A DNA stretch of 64,000 nucleotides from Anaerolineae bacterium (lineage in GTDB: Bacteria; Chloroflexota; Anaerolineae; Aggregatilineales; UBA2796). Location of the stretch: contig JAHBVK010000027.1 of NCBI GenBank assembly GCA_019637555.1, positions 1 to 64,000 of the forward strand. Reading direction: 5' to 3'. Position 1 is the stretch's first letter. Each line of letters begins with the position of its first letter. The position numbers and the translations under genes are program-made. Shown here in pieces: positions 41,748-50,598 of the stretch. The notes beneath the pieces are model-generated. The model ran no database searches and was not told the DNA's origin. It was given only the letters and a program-made list of their open reading frames with translations.

Positions 41748-42565
41748 CTCAAGCCATAAGTCTAATAAAGCGTCGTGCCTCAATCTGGTGGAGCTTTGCC
41801 TCTGTGCAGCCAAAATTCTTCCTGCAATACACCAATTGGGTATATATGGAACTATTCACGCGCACGCTAGGCATGGCGGGCATTACCTTCTTCTGGTACG
41901 CCGTCTATGCCAGCACCACCTCGATCAGCGGGATGAGCTTGCAGCAAACCATTAACTATATTTTGTTAGCGCAGTTATTTTCTGGTCTGACCGGACAAAG
42001 TGTGATGTGGTGGCTCGGCTGGTCGATCCGCGAAGGGGCAATCGCCATCGATCTGCTGCGCCCCGTCGACCTGCAGATCCAGTACTACATGCAAGTGGTG
42101 GCACAAACGTGGATCACCTTCATCTTCAGCATACCATTGGCGATAGTGGCGCTGCTCTTTTTCGGCTTGCAACTGCCCACCAATCCGCTGGTCTGGCTCT
42201 GTTTCCTGATCGCCGCCCTGCTCGGTCAACTGGTTGTCTTTTTCTTCGATTGGATGATCGGCTGTCTGGCGTTTTACACCACCGAGGTGTGGGGACTCGG
42301 CGTGATGCGTAACGGCATCGCTTCCTTCCTCAGCGGCGCGATTGTGCCACTGCAAATGATGCCTGATTGGTTGCGCGGACTGGCAGCGATCTTCCCCTTC
42401 GCGCAGGCGCTTTATGTGCCAGTCTCAATCCTCAGCGGCGCGACTCCTCTCGAACAAGTCCCTCAACTATGGGCAATACAACTTCTCTGGATCCTCGTGC
42501 TGGCGGTAATCTCTCGCCGCGTCTTTAACTTCACCGTCCGCAAAGTTACGGTACAGGGAGGTTAA
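41744..42565 (+). CDS. ABC-2 family permease (PF06182 type), subunit 1
   Basis: Integral membrane protein of 273 aa with six predicted TM segments (for example ITFFWYAVYASTT, FIFSIPLAIVALLFFG, LVWLCFLIAALLGQLVVFFF and LLWILVLAVISRRVF). The N-terminal RASIWWSFASVQPKFFLQY and the central LLRPVDLQIQYY are typical of the PF06182 permease pairs. Start overlaps the ATPase gene by 4 nt. The second permease is 137 nt downstream, with a palindromic repeat in between. Confidence 0.9.
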   Translation: MTQAISLIKRRASIWWSFASVQPKFFLQYTNWVYMELFTRTLGMAGITFFWYAVYASTTSISGMSLQQTINYILLAQLFSGLTGQSVMWWLGWSIREGAIAIDLLRPVDLQIQYYMQVVAQTWITFIFSIPLAIVALLFFGLQLPTNPLVWLCFLIAALLGQLVVFFFDWMIGCLAFYTTEVWGLGVMRNGIASFLSGAIVPLQMMPDWLRGLAAIFPFAQALYVPVSILSGATPLEQVPQLWAIQLLWILVLAVISRRVFNFTVRKVTVQGG

Positions 42566-42634
42566 AACCTGATGATGACTTCTAACTATCCAACTGAAGT
42601 AACCAAGTTGGTTAAACCTGACGCGAGAGATGTT

Positions 42635-42682
42635 GAGTCCAGCAGGGACTTCGTTCATTCAGCACGGCAATTCATTGCTGTG
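42635..42682 (-). repeat. 48-bp bipartite palindromic repeat, copy D (inside the exporter operon)
   Basis: On the minus strand: CACAGCAATGAATTGCCGTG (42682-42663), 13-nt linker, GTCCCTGCTGGACTC (42649-42635). Lies between the two permease genes, 20 nt before the second one, so it would be transcribed within the operon mRNA as two adjacent hairpins. Confidence 0.85.
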
Positions 42683-42702
42683 ACATCAGCGGAGCAGCAA
42701 CT

Positions 42703-43500
42703 ATGAAAACCCTCTGGCGGCATATCAAGCTGTACGGCGTCTTTTTGCGGCAGCACTTCAAAACGCTCATGGAATACCGCGCTAACTTCCTGATCGGCGC
42801 GACCAGCACCATCGCGGAACAGAGTGCTGGTCTGCTGACCATCTACGTGGTCATGCGCCAGATTCCCAGTCTGCGCGGCTGGAATTTCGAGGAAGTTTTG
42901 CTCGTTTATGGCTTATTGCTGGTATCCAAGTCGCTCAACCACATGTTCGCGGATAACCTATGGACATTGGGGCGCAGTTACATTCGTGCCGGTGGATTCG
43001 AACGCTTTCTGGTGCGTCCCGTCAATCCGCTGTTTCATCTGCTGGCGGATCGGTTCTGTCAGGATGGACTTGGCTATTTCTTCGTCGGCACCTATCTGAT
43101 CATCCGTGCGATGGTCAATCTGGCGATTCCCTTCAGCGTGCAGAACGTTGTTTTTGTGCTGATCGGCGTAATCAGCGGTGGGCTGATCTTCTTCGCGCTC
43201 AACCTGATCACGGCGACCTCCTCGTTTTGGCTGATGGATTCGATCCCCGTCACACGCGCGGTGTTCGATAACAACGAGTTCGCCAAGTATCCGTTGACCA
43301 TCTTCCCTAGCTGGATTCGTGGCGCGCTGACGTGGCTGATCCCCTACGGCTTTGCCTCGTTCTATCCAGCGACGCTGTTGTTGGGGCGAGATCCCGGCAT
43401 CCTGCCGTATCTCGGTCCTGTGGTGGCAATCGCGCTGTGTGTCATCGGCTATCGCGTCTGGCTAATGGGGTTGCGACACTACAGCGGCACGGGGAGCTGA
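42703..43500 (+). CDS. ABC-2 family permease (PF06182 type), subunit 2
   Basis: Integral membrane protein of 265 aa, six TM segments, paralogous in layout to subunit 1: LYGVFLRQHFKTLMEYRANFLIG at the N-terminus, LVRPVNPLFHLLADRF as the central loop, and a C-terminal GPVVAIALCVIGYRVWLMGLRHY. COG3694-like. It probably dimerises with subunit 1 and uses the ATPase encoded at 40704. Separated from subunit 1 by repeat copy D. Confidence 0.9.
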   Translation: MKTLWRHIKLYGVFLRQHFKTLMEYRANFLIGATSTIAEQSAGLLTIYVVMRQIPSLRGWNFEEVLLVYGLLLVSKSLNHMFADNLWTLGRSYIRAGGFERFLVRPVNPLFHLLADRFCQDGLGYFFVGTYLIIRAMVNLAIPFSVQNVVFVLIGVISGGLIFFALNLITATSSFWLMDSIPVTRAVFDNNEFAKYPLTIFPSWIRGALTWLIPYGFASFYPATLLLGRDPGILPYLGPVVAIALCVIGYRVWLMGLRHYSGTGS

Positions 43501-43547
43501 AGCACCGAACTCAATTATCGTCGAACCTCGAGATCAGATTTCTTCAG

Positions 43548-43567
43548 CCCGGTACATTAATACCGGG
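43548..43567. repeat. Single 20-bp hairpin related to the bipartite repeat, copy E
   Basis: CCCGGTACATTAATACCGGG, flanked by AG and CT to give an 9-10 bp stem. It is the first hairpin of the 48-bp family without the second. Lies between the convergent exporter and SRPBCC genes and may act as a bidirectional transcript end. Confidence 0.6.
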
Positions 43568-43580
43568 CTTGAAAAATCGC

Positions 43581-44018
43581 CTATTTCTCCACCACTTTCT
43601 TCAGCCCTTCGAGCATCTTGCTCCAATTCTGCTCCGCCTCTTGACGCTCCTCATCCGACGCATTATTGTCTTGTGTTAGCGCTACGATTGTCTGTTCACT
43701 TGCTGGAGAAAGATTGATCGTTACAATGTGATAGTTTTGCGGGATGTCGGCAGCACCTGAAAGCGGGCTGAAATGGCTGTACACCAAAAGGTGTTCTTTC
43801 TCCATCTTCAGGATTTTGCCCTTATCCTCATATTTCTTCCCTTGCCATTCGCCCTTCCACACAATCGGATCGCCAACGTTCCAATCCGAAACTACCGTCG
43901 TTCCAAACATATACTGCTTGATCATTGCGGGATTGGTCAACGCATCCCATACCTTGTTGGCTGGTGCATTGATCGTTGTCGAGGATTTGGCGATCGTTGC
44001 CGTGTTTGCTGTACTCAT
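43581..44018 (-). CDS. SRPBCC (AHSA1-like START fold) protein
   Basis: Cytosolic ligand-binding protein of 145 aa with the helix-grip fold: SSTTINAPANKVWDALTNPAMIKQYMFGT is the N-terminal signature, then VSDWNVGDPIVWKGEWQGK, and a long C-terminal helix (AEQNWSKMLEGLKKVVEK). AHSA1-like proteins are often ligand-binding or stress proteins next to regulators. Start at 44018 is preferred as GGAG lies 9 nt upstream; three codons earlier is possible. Confidence 0.88.
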   Translation of the reverse strand: MSTANTATIAKSSTTINAPANKVWDALTNPAMIKQYMFGTTVVSDWNVGDPIVWKGEWQGKKYEDKGKILKMEKEHLLVYSHFSPLSGAADIPQNYHIVTINLSPASEQTIVALTQDNNASDEERQEAEQNWSKMLEGLKKVVEK

Positions 44019-44203
44019 AAGATTCATGCTCCAAAATCACACTACATCGTGTAGAAATACCAACTCGATATTTCCAGTTTTAGCACACTGACGTGAAGTT
44101 TCGCCCCCTCATTTTGCGGGTCAAAGAAATTAGGATCAATCTCATCCTCTTAAGCTCCTATAGTGGCTTTGTAACGAGATTACGCGGCTATAGGAGCAAG
44201 CTC

Positions 44204-44698
44204 ATGCAAATCCAAGAAGATGTCCAAATTCAAGATGGTCGTCACGACTTCGATTTTCTGATCGGTAAATGGCGTGGGCATCAACGCCGACTGCGTGCGC
44301 GGCTCAAAGGATCAACGGAGTGGGAGGAGTTCGAGAGCAGCAGCGAAATGCGCCCCATACTCGGTGGTCTCGGCAATATCGACGAAGTGACCATGTATCG
44401 GGAATCGGGCGAATTGCGCGGCGCGACTTTCCGCGTCTTCGATGCCAGTGTACGGCAGTGGTACATCGTCTGGGCAGATAATGTAAATCCCTTCTCACCA
44501 GTCCCCATGATCGGCAGTTTTAAGGATGGTCGCGGCGAGTTCTACGCTCAAGAACCATTTGAGGGTAAGGCAATATTCGTGCGCTTCATCTGGACGGTGA
44601 ATACACACGATTCCTGCCGTTGGGAGCAGGCATTCTCGGAAGATGGCGGCAAAACGTGGGAAACCAACTGGACAATGGATTTCACGCGCTTGGAGTAG
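44204..44698 (+). CDS. DUF1579-like protein
   Basis: A 164-residue cytosolic protein with the DUF1579-like beginning HDFDFLIGKWRGHQRRLRARLKGSTEWEEFESSSEMRPI trimmed here to its key parts HDFDFLIGKW and EEFESSSEM, followed by a beta-rich barrel (GELRGATFRVFDASVRQWYIVW, CRWEQAFSEDGGKTWETNW). The fold is probably lipocalin-like. No known activity. The ATG at 44204 has AGGAG 7 nt upstream; the longer frame is unlikely. Lies 71 nt before a WYL regulator in the same direction. Confidence 0.78.
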   Translation: MQIQEDVQIQDGRHDFDFLIGKWRGHQRRLRARLKGSTEWEEFESSSEMRPILGGLGNIDEVTMYRESGELRGATFRVFDASVRQWYIVWADNVNPFSPVPMIGSFKDGRGEFYAQEPFEGKAIFVRFIWTVNTHDSCRWEQAFSEDGGKTWETNWTMDFTRLE

Positions 44699-44769
44699 CG
44701 ATATGTGCCATTACGGCGTAACATCCCGAACATCAGATCGCAAGGATCCAAAGGGATGTACGCCGAGCT

Positions 44770-45729
44770 ATGTATCACCCCACTACGCGCGTGCTTGCCG
44801 TATTGTCGCTGCTGCAATCACACGGAAGGTTAACTGGCGCACAGTTGGCAGAACGCCTGGAAGTGAATATCCGCACGGTGCGCACTTACGTCACCATGCT
44901 GCAAGATTTAGGAGCACCGATCTTCGCCGAGCGCGGGCGCAGTGGCGCTTACGAATTGGAGGCACAATTCAAATTACCGCCGATGATGTTTACTAACGAC
45001 GAAGCGGTGGCGCTGGCAATTGGCTTGCTTGCTGCACACCGGTTAGCGCCAGCAGATTCGGTAGCGGCAATTGCTAGCGCCCGCGCCAAATTGGAAGAAG
45101 TCTTACCTGCCGATCTCAAGGCGCGGGTGCAAGCGCTCACAGCAACGATCAGCCTCGATGTGCCAGCGGTAGAGACAGCCTCCGCTTCTCAAGTGATGTT
45201 GACCATGAGCAGCGCGGCGCAATCACAGCATCGCGTCCACATGAGCTATCGATCCCGCCAATATCACGATACCGAACGCGATTTCGATCCTTACGGCTTG
45301 GCTTACCATCACGGCGAATGGTACGTGGTCGGACGCTGCCACTTACGGCACGATCTGCGATCCTTTCGACTTGATCGGATTACGCACGCGGCGTTGACTA
45401 CTACCCACTTTGATCGCCCAAAGAGCTTCGATGCCTTGCGGCATGTGGTAGAAAGCATCGCCACCTTGCCGCGCAAATTTGAGTTTGAACTCCTCCTAAA
45501 AACGGATTTGACTACCGCACATAAGGAAATTACAGGCATCTTTGGCTTGTTGGAGCCGGATACCGAAGGTATCGTGTTTCACGGCAGCACTGACGATCTC
45601 GATTGGCTGGCACGCCAGATCGCGGGATTCTCATTCGACTTCGTGATCCATGAACCAGCGGCGCTGTGTGAAGCACTGCGGCAGCGCGCAGATCAATTAC
45701 TCAAGCTGGCAGTTACGGGCAAACAATAA
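44770..45729 (+). CDS. YafY-type WYL-domain transcriptional regulator, paralogue 1
   Basis: A 319-residue regulator: N-terminal DeoR-type HTH (TRVLAVLSLLQSHGRLTGAQLAERLEVNIRTVRTYVTMLQD split as AQLAERLEVNIRTVRTYV for the recognition part), a linker with FTNDEAVALAIGLLAA, and a WYL domain near residues 155-215 (YHHGEWYVVGRCHLRHDLRSF). WYL domains sense small molecules or nucleic acids. A second paralogue lies convergently at 46254, with a VOC gene in between. Confidence 0.9.
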   Translation: MYHPTTRVLAVLSLLQSHGRLTGAQLAERLEVNIRTVRTYVTMLQDLGAPIFAERGRSGAYELEAQFKLPPMMFTNDEAVALAIGLLAAHRLAPADSVAAIASARAKLEEVLPADLKARVQALTATISLDVPAVETASASQVMLTMSSAAQSQHRVHMSYRSRQYHDTERDFDPYGLAYHHGEWYVVGRCHLRHDLRSFRLDRITHAALTTTHFDRPKSFDALRHVVESIATLPRKFEFELLLKTDLTTAHKEITGIFGLLEPDTEGIVFHGSTDDLDWLARQIAGFSFDFVIHEPAALCEALRQRADQLLKLAVTGKQ

Positions 45730-45782
45730 GGCTGATGATCAGCCGCGATAAGTCCGATCATCAGCCTATTCCTACCGATCCC

Positions 45783-46151
45783 CTAGCTGCGGAAGCGATA
45801 CACCGAGAGGTAATGACCTTCAACATCCTTCGCCATGAAATAGCGTCCGAACGGCAGATCCAGCGGTTCGGTGATCATCTCTACGCCGTTCTGTTGCCAC
45901 TGCTTCCACGTCGCATCAACGTCATCGGCAGCGAAGCTCAGTTCCACAGTTCCCGGCTGTGTTTCATCACGCGGCGGCAATTGCGACGCGCTCTTATCTT
46001 GCAAGCCAATCATCGCGCCGCTATCGGAACTCAGCGTGACGAATGTGGGACTTGAGTGAGCCTCCACAATGCTCATCCCTAACGCCTCGATGTAGAACTT
46101 CGTCATCTTGTTGATGTCATTTGCGTAGACGATGATGTAATTCAGGTTCAC
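45783..46151 (-). CDS. VOC-family protein
   Basis: Glyoxalase/bleomycin-resistance-fold protein of 122 aa: NYIIVYANDINKMTKFYIEALGM and the second half GTVELSFAADDVDATWKQWQQNG, ending GRYFMAKDVEGHYLSVYRF with a Glu-like metal position. Start at GTG 46151 is chosen because GGAG lies 8 nt upstream. Function could be an isomerase or resistance protein; unknown. Confidence 0.85.
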   Translation of the reverse strand: MNLNYIIVYANDINKMTKFYIEALGMSIVEAHSSPTFVTLSSDSGAMIGLQDKSASQLPPRDETQPGTVELSFAADDVDATWKQWQQNGVEMITEPLDLPFGRYFMAKDVEGHYLSVYRFRS

Positions 46152-46253
46152 GGTTAGCTCTCCCACTTGCTTGTGTTTTTCAACTACAAAATCATTCTAA
46201 GAGAGCCAAGTGACAACAGTATGTCAGCAGCGTTTTGGGGTTTTAGAAATTGG

Positions 46254-47189
46254 TCAGCTATGCTTTTCCAAGATGCCTTGTGCCTCGCGGATCACCATCT
46301 GGCGCAGCGATTCCGGCTCTAGCACGCGCACATGTGATCCCCAGCCGAGTAGCCAGTTCAACACATCAGACTCGTGCCGCACCATCAGCGTGATCAGCAC
46401 GCCGTCCGCCCGATCTTCTGCTGCCACCTGATAGAACGACGGCGACTCCTTCGCCCGTCGCGCCGTATCGTGATCGAACAACGCCCGCACTGTAATCGAG
46501 CGGTCGTCTTGATTACCCCGCCGAATCTGGAAAGTGGAAGGTCGCTTGAAGGTTTTATCGAGCAAGCTCACCTCCTCCATCCGATCAAGGCGGAAGTGGC
46601 GGCGATCCTTACGCAGGTGACAGTACGCAGCAAGCATCCACACGCCACTGAAAAACACGATGGCATAAGGATCGGCGTCGCGTAGGCTGACCTCACTGGC
46701 ATTGCCGTCGCCCTGACGGGCGTAATAGCGGAAGCGTACCGTTCGTCGCTGGATGATTGCCCGCCTCAGCAATTGCAGTGTTTCTGGCGACGATGGCGCA
46801 TTGACGGCAAAAAAGCGAATGCTGCTTTGCAGATATTCGACCTCTTGGCGCAGTTGATCAGGCAGCACAGCGATAATCTTATGATTCGCGGATTGCGCGG
46901 CGGCGCGATATTGCGCGTCGAAGTTCTGACCTACGAAATCGCTGCCCAGCAGCAGCATGATAGCTTCGTCGGCGTTGAAGGTCAGTGGTGGCAGAAAGTA
47001 ACCTTCGACCAGTGAATAGCCTTGCCCCGGAATCGCCACCACAGGCACGCCCGACTCAGCCAGCGCCAACACATCGCGGTAAATAGTGCGCTTGCTCACC
47101 TCAAACGTCGCTGCCAAGTCTTCCGCACGCACCTGTTTCTTGGCTTGCAGTTCTAGCACGATAGCAAGCAGTCTATCCGTTCGATTCAT
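46254..47189 (-). CDS. YafY-type WYL-domain transcriptional regulator, paralogue 2
   Basis: A 311-residue regulator: HTH near residues 1-55 (LQAKKQVRAEDLAATFEVSKRTIYRDV), linker FNADEAIMLLLGSDFVG, and WYL domain (FFSGVWMLAAYCHLRKDRRHF), C-terminal WCX-like part (LNWLLGWGSHVRVLEPESL). About the same architecture as the paralogue at 44770 but not close in sequence. The ATG at 47189 is preferred; a GTG at 47207 adds six residues. Divergent from lipA. Confidence 0.9.
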   Translation of the reverse strand: MNRTDRLLAIVLELQAKKQVRAEDLAATFEVSKRTIYRDVLALAESGVPVVAIPGQGYSLVEGYFLPPLTFNADEAIMLLLGSDFVGQNFDAQYRAAAQSANHKIIAVLPDQLRQEVEYLQSSIRFFAVNAPSSPETLQLLRRAIIQRRTVRFRYYARQGDGNASEVSLRDADPYAIVFFSGVWMLAAYCHLRKDRRHFRLDRMEEVSLLDKTFKRPSTFQIRRGNQDDRSITVRALFDHDTARRAKESPSFYQVAAEDRADGVLITLMVRHESDVLNWLLGWGSHVRVLEPESLRQMVIREAQGILEKHS

Positions 47190-47303
47190 GGCGGCGCTCA
47201 ACCTCACTGGCAGATCATCTCTGACAATTGTATATGATGGATTGCGTTCGTAAGTTCGCTATAATTCAGATCGTCTACGCATCAACACCGATGTATTGTT
47301 TAG

Positions 47304-47325
47304 CCCGGACTTGATTCGCGCCGGG
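47304..47325. repeat. Diverged hairpin related to the bipartite repeat, copy G
   Basis: CCCGG and CCGGG separated by 12 nt, with the same flanking AG/TT context as other copies. Lies 18 nt before the lipA start. Assignment to the 48-bp family is tentative. Confidence 0.35.
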
Positions 47326-47343
47326 TTCTAAGGACTACCCACG

Positions 47344-48351
47344 TTGACAGACCTCATAACTCCCAACGACATCGGCATGGTCGAGCCACAGAGCGAGATC
47401 ACCCGTGATCGTGTGACGCCCACCGAGGCGGTTACAACGGATCGTCCGCAGCGTCGTCCGCCTTGGATTCGCGTGCGTGCGCCAAGCGGCGAAACCTTTG
47501 AACAAGTGCGCGGCTTGATGCGCAGCAAAACGCTGCACACCGTCTGTGAAGAAGCCCACTGTCCTAATATCGGCGAATGTTGGGGACGCGGTACGGCGAC
47601 GTTCCTGATGATGGGTGATGTCTGCACGCGCTCCTGCGGTTTCTGCGACATCAAAACCGGACGCCCGAATCCGCTGGACTGGGCGGAACCGATCCGCGTG
47701 GCAGATGCGGTCAAAGCGATGAATCTGCGTCACGTCGTGATTACCAGCGTGAACCGCGATGAGCGTCCCGACGGCGGTGCGCCGATCTTTGCGATGGTCA
47801 TCCGTCGCATCCGTCAGGTACACCCCGGTTGCAGTATCGAAGTGCTGATCCCCGATTTCAAGGGCAAGGCGGACGCGCTGCAAATCGTCATGAATGCGCA
47901 GCCGGAAATCCTCAATCACAATGTGGAGACCGTGCCCCGGCTGTTCAAGAAAGTGCAGCCGCAGGATAAGTATGATTGGGCACTGACTACGCTGCGTAAC
48001 GCTAAGTCAATGGATCCGCTGGTGTTGACCAAGACGGGCATTATGCTCGGACTCGGTGAAACTTTCGATGAAGTAGTAGAAGTCATGCGCGATCTGGCGG
48101 GCGTCGGTACAGACATCCTCACGCTCGGTCAGTACTTGCAACCGAGCAAGAAGCATCTACCCGTCGAGCGTTACTACGAACCGCAGGAATTCGACGATCT
48201 CAAGCGGATCGGGCTGGAACTCGGTTTCAAGTGGGTGGAAAGTGGACCACTGGTACGCAGTTCCTACCGTGCTGAGACGCAGGTACGCGAACTCTCTAAG
48301 CTCAACTTTATCCACATGCGCAGCGAAAGCACCGCCAGCGTTGGTGGCTAA
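47344..48351 (+). CDS. lipA: Lipoyl synthase
   Basis: Radical-SAM enzyme that inserts two sulfurs into the octanoyl chain on lipoyl-dependent enzymes. 335 aa. Auxiliary cluster [12 protein letters not shown] near residues 69-80, radical-SAM cluster CTRSCGFC near 95-102, then [16 protein letters not shown] and [11 protein letters not shown], and C-terminal [12 protein letters not shown] with the Ser that ligates the auxiliary cluster. Starts at TTG with AAGGA about 10 nt upstream; an internal ATG 11 codons later is a weaker option. No lipB nearby. A strong terminator follows. Confidence 0.96.
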   Translation: MTDLITPNDIGMVEPQSEITRDRVTPTEAVTTDRPQRRPPWIRVRAPSGETFEQVRGLMRSKTLHTVCEEAHCPNIGECWGRGTATFLMMGDVCTRSCGFCDIKTGRPNPLDWAEPIRVADAVKAMNLRHVVITSVNRDERPDGGAPIFAMVIRRIRQVHPGCSIEVLIPDFKGKADALQIVMNAQPEILNHNVETVPRLFKKVQPQDKYDWALTTLRNAKSMDPLVLTKTGIMLGLGETFDEVVEVMRDLAGVGTDILTLGQYLQPSKKHLPVERYYEPQEFDDLKRIGLELGFKWVESGPLVRSSYRAETQVRELSKLNFIHMRSESTASVGG

Positions 48352-48389
48352 CATCGCTCCACGCAACAAATGATTGTGATTCAGTACAT

Positions 48390-48425
48390 GGCGCTAATGG
48401 TTATTGCCGTTAGCGCCTTTGTTTT
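48390..48425 (+). terminator. Intrinsic terminator after lipA
   Basis: GGCGCTAATGG pairs with CCGTTAGCGCC (one mismatch, 6-nt loop, 48390-48417) and is followed by TTTGTTTT. Ends the lipA transcript. Confidence 0.88.
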
Positions 48426-48475
48426 GTAAGGTGAGGTAATTTACAGCTTCCGTCTCAATCAAAAGGAGAATACAC

Positions 48476-49249
48476 ATGACCAGCCAACTCGATCTGGCAA
48501 CCCAATTTGCCAAGCTGCACATCAAAGGTGATCCGCTAATCCTGTTTAACGTCTGGGATGCAGGCAGCGCAAAGGCGATCCGCGACATCGGCGCAAAGGC
48601 GATTGCCACCGGTAGTTGGTCGGTAGCAGCGGCGCACGGCTACGAGGATGGTGAAAAGCTGCCCTTCAATTGGGCGCTGGCGAACCTTCGCCGCATCGTG
48701 GCAAGCGTCGATCTGCCCGTCACCTTCGATATGGAAGGCGGTTACGGTGTTTCACCTGCCGAGATCAAGGTGAACGTTGCCGAGGCAATCGAAGCGGGCG
48801 CGATTGGTATGAACTTCGAGGATCAGATCATCAATGGCGATGGACTTTACTCGATTGATGATCAATGCCAGCGCATCGACGCCGCGCGGCAAGCGGCTGA
48901 GGAGTCGGGCATCCCCTTCTTCATCAACGCCCGTACCGATATCTACCTTCTTGCTGCACCAGACACACACAACGATGACCACCTCGCAGAAGCGATCACC
49001 CGTTCCGCTGCTTACGCCGAAGCTGGAGCAAGCGGGTTCTTCGCCCCCGGCTTATTCGACATCACGCGGATCGAAACGCTGTGCCAGCAGTCGAAGCTGC
49101 CTGTCAACATCATGGTCATGGGCAACACACCGCCGTTAAAGGAAATGGCGCAAGCAGGCGTGGCACGGATCAGTCACGGTGCGACACCTTATCGCCTCGC
49201 CATGATCGCCTTGCAAGAAGCCGGACGCCGAGCGCTGGCGCTGGGCTAA
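48476..49249 (+). CDS. Isocitrate lyase/PEP mutase family enzyme (PrpB-like)
   Basis: TIM-barrel lyase of 257 aa. Motifs: FNVWDAGSAKAIRDIGAKAIATGS near residues 23-47, LPVTFDMEGGYG (metal-binding Asp/Glu) near 82-93, GAIGMNFEDQI near 112-122, and FFINARTD near 151-158. The Cys of classical isocitrate lyase is absent (KKCGH not seen), so the enzyme is likelier an oxaloacetate decarboxylase, a 2-methylisocitrate-like lyase or another C-C lyase of short acids. AAGGAG lies 8 nt upstream. First gene of the catabolic region. Confidence 0.88.
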   Translation: MTSQLDLATQFAKLHIKGDPLILFNVWDAGSAKAIRDIGAKAIATGSWSVAAAHGYEDGEKLPFNWALANLRRIVASVDLPVTFDMEGGYGVSPAEIKVNVAEAIEAGAIGMNFEDQIINGDGLYSIDDQCQRIDAARQAAEESGIPFFINARTDIYLLAAPDTHNDDHLAEAITRSAAYAEAGASGFFAPGLFDITRIETLCQQSKLPVNIMVMGNTPPLKEMAQAGVARISHGATPYRLAMIALQEAGRRALALG

Positions 49250-49348
49250 CCAAACTTCCAGCATTCCTTGATTGGGAAGATCACGCCGCTGCGTTAAGCT
49301 TAATGCCCTTAACACACCAATTGATCAACCGATCAAGGAGTTTTGCAC

Positions 49349-50449
49349 ATGGCGGATCCACGTCACGAAAAGCTAGCAAAAGTCATCATCAATTACTCGC
49401 TCGGCATCAAACCGGGCGACAAGCTGCAAATCGCTGGCGCAGACATTGCCGCGCCGTTTATCCTCTGCCTCTACCGCGAAGCGATCCGCGCTGGTGCGCA
49501 TGTACGGGTCGAGGTCGGTATCGACGGTCTCACCCGCATTTTCTACGACGAGGCAAGTGAAGATCAGCTTAAATTTCAGTCTGAACTACGGATGCAGGAG
49601 ACAGAATACTTCGACGCTTTCCTGAGCATCTGGGCGGATCACAACACGAAGTCCATGACGGGCATCGATCCTAAGAAGATCGCCTTGAGGCAGTCCTCGG
49701 GGTCGGCGGCATTCAAGCGGTTCTTAGAGCGTATGCAGAGCAAGGAACTCCGCTGGACTGGCACTTTGTTCCCCGTCAATGCCAACGCTCAAGACGCGGG
49801 TATGTCGCTGACGGACTACGAAAACTTCGTTTATGGCGCAGGTTTGCTCGATCACGATGATCCGATTGCCTCGTGGAAGAAAGTTCAGGTAGACCAGCAG
49901 AAAATTGTTGATTTCTTGGATCAGAAAAAAGAAATCCACATCGTCGCGCCAGATACAGACATCACTTACCGCACCGATGGGCGAACTTGGGTGAACTGCT
50001 GCGGTCACGAGAACTTCCCCGACGGCGAAGTATTCACCGGACCTGTCGAAAACTCGGTTAACGGCACAGTGCGTTTCAGTTATCCTGCCGTCTACAACAA
50101 TAATGAAGTGGTGGATGTACGTCTCACCTTCCAAGATGGTAAGGTTGTCGAAGCGAGCGCTGCCAAAGGTCAGGATTTTCTGCTGGCGATGCTCGACATG
50201 GACGCCGGCTCGCGCACACTTGGCGAAGCGGCGTTCGGCATGAACTACGGCGTTAAGGAATTCACCAACAACACCCTCTTTGACGAAAAAATCGGCGGCA
50301 CGATGCACATGGCGCTTGGTCAGTCGCTGCCGGATACAGGTGGTGTCAACCAGTCTGGGTTGCACTGGGATATGGTTTGCGATCTGCGCGAGGGCAAAGT
50401 CTACGCCGATGGCGACCTCGTTTACGAAGGCGGAAAATTCATCATTTAA
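49349..50449 (+). CDS. M29-family metallo-aminopeptidase
   Basis: Aminopeptidase T/PepS-type, 366 aa, co-catalytic dimetal enzyme. Family signatures: ADPRHEKLAKVIINYSLGI at the N-terminus, TDITYRTDGRTWVNCCGHENFPDGEVFTGP (Glu ligand in GEVFTGP near residue 233), GMNYGV near 297, and GTMHMALG with SGLHWDMVCD near the C-terminus (His/Asp ligands). The ATG at 49349 has AGGAG 8 nt upstream. Works on short peptides in the cytosol. Confidence 0.92.
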   Translation: MADPRHEKLAKVIINYSLGIKPGDKLQIAGADIAAPFILCLYREAIRAGAHVRVEVGIDGLTRIFYDEASEDQLKFQSELRMQETEYFDAFLSIWADHNTKSMTGIDPKKIALRQSSGSAAFKRFLERMQSKELRWTGTLFPVNANAQDAGMSLTDYENFVYGAGLLDHDDPIASWKKVQVDQQKIVDFLDQKKEIHIVAPDTDITYRTDGRTWVNCCGHENFPDGEVFTGPVENSVNGTVRFSYPAVYNNNEVVDVRLTFQDGKVVEASAAKGQDFLLAMLDMDAGSRTLGEAAFGMNYGVKEFTNNTLFDEKIGGTMHMALGQSLPDTGGVNQSGLHWDMVCDLREGKVYADGDLVYEGGKFII

Positions 50450-50598
50450 GGACATCTCATGAGTGGTGAGCACCTTCATCACTCATGATTACCCCTCAGC
50501 AGTAGCCTATCTCGTCTGAACTCGCCCACGAAGCCACCAGAAAGCGGTACAGTAGAGTGTGTGTTCACGCATTGGATCGAAGGGGGAAATCGTAACTT

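Noticed and set aside
49724-50482. 252-codon minus-strand frame
   Set aside because: Antisense shadow of the M29 aminopeptidase gene.
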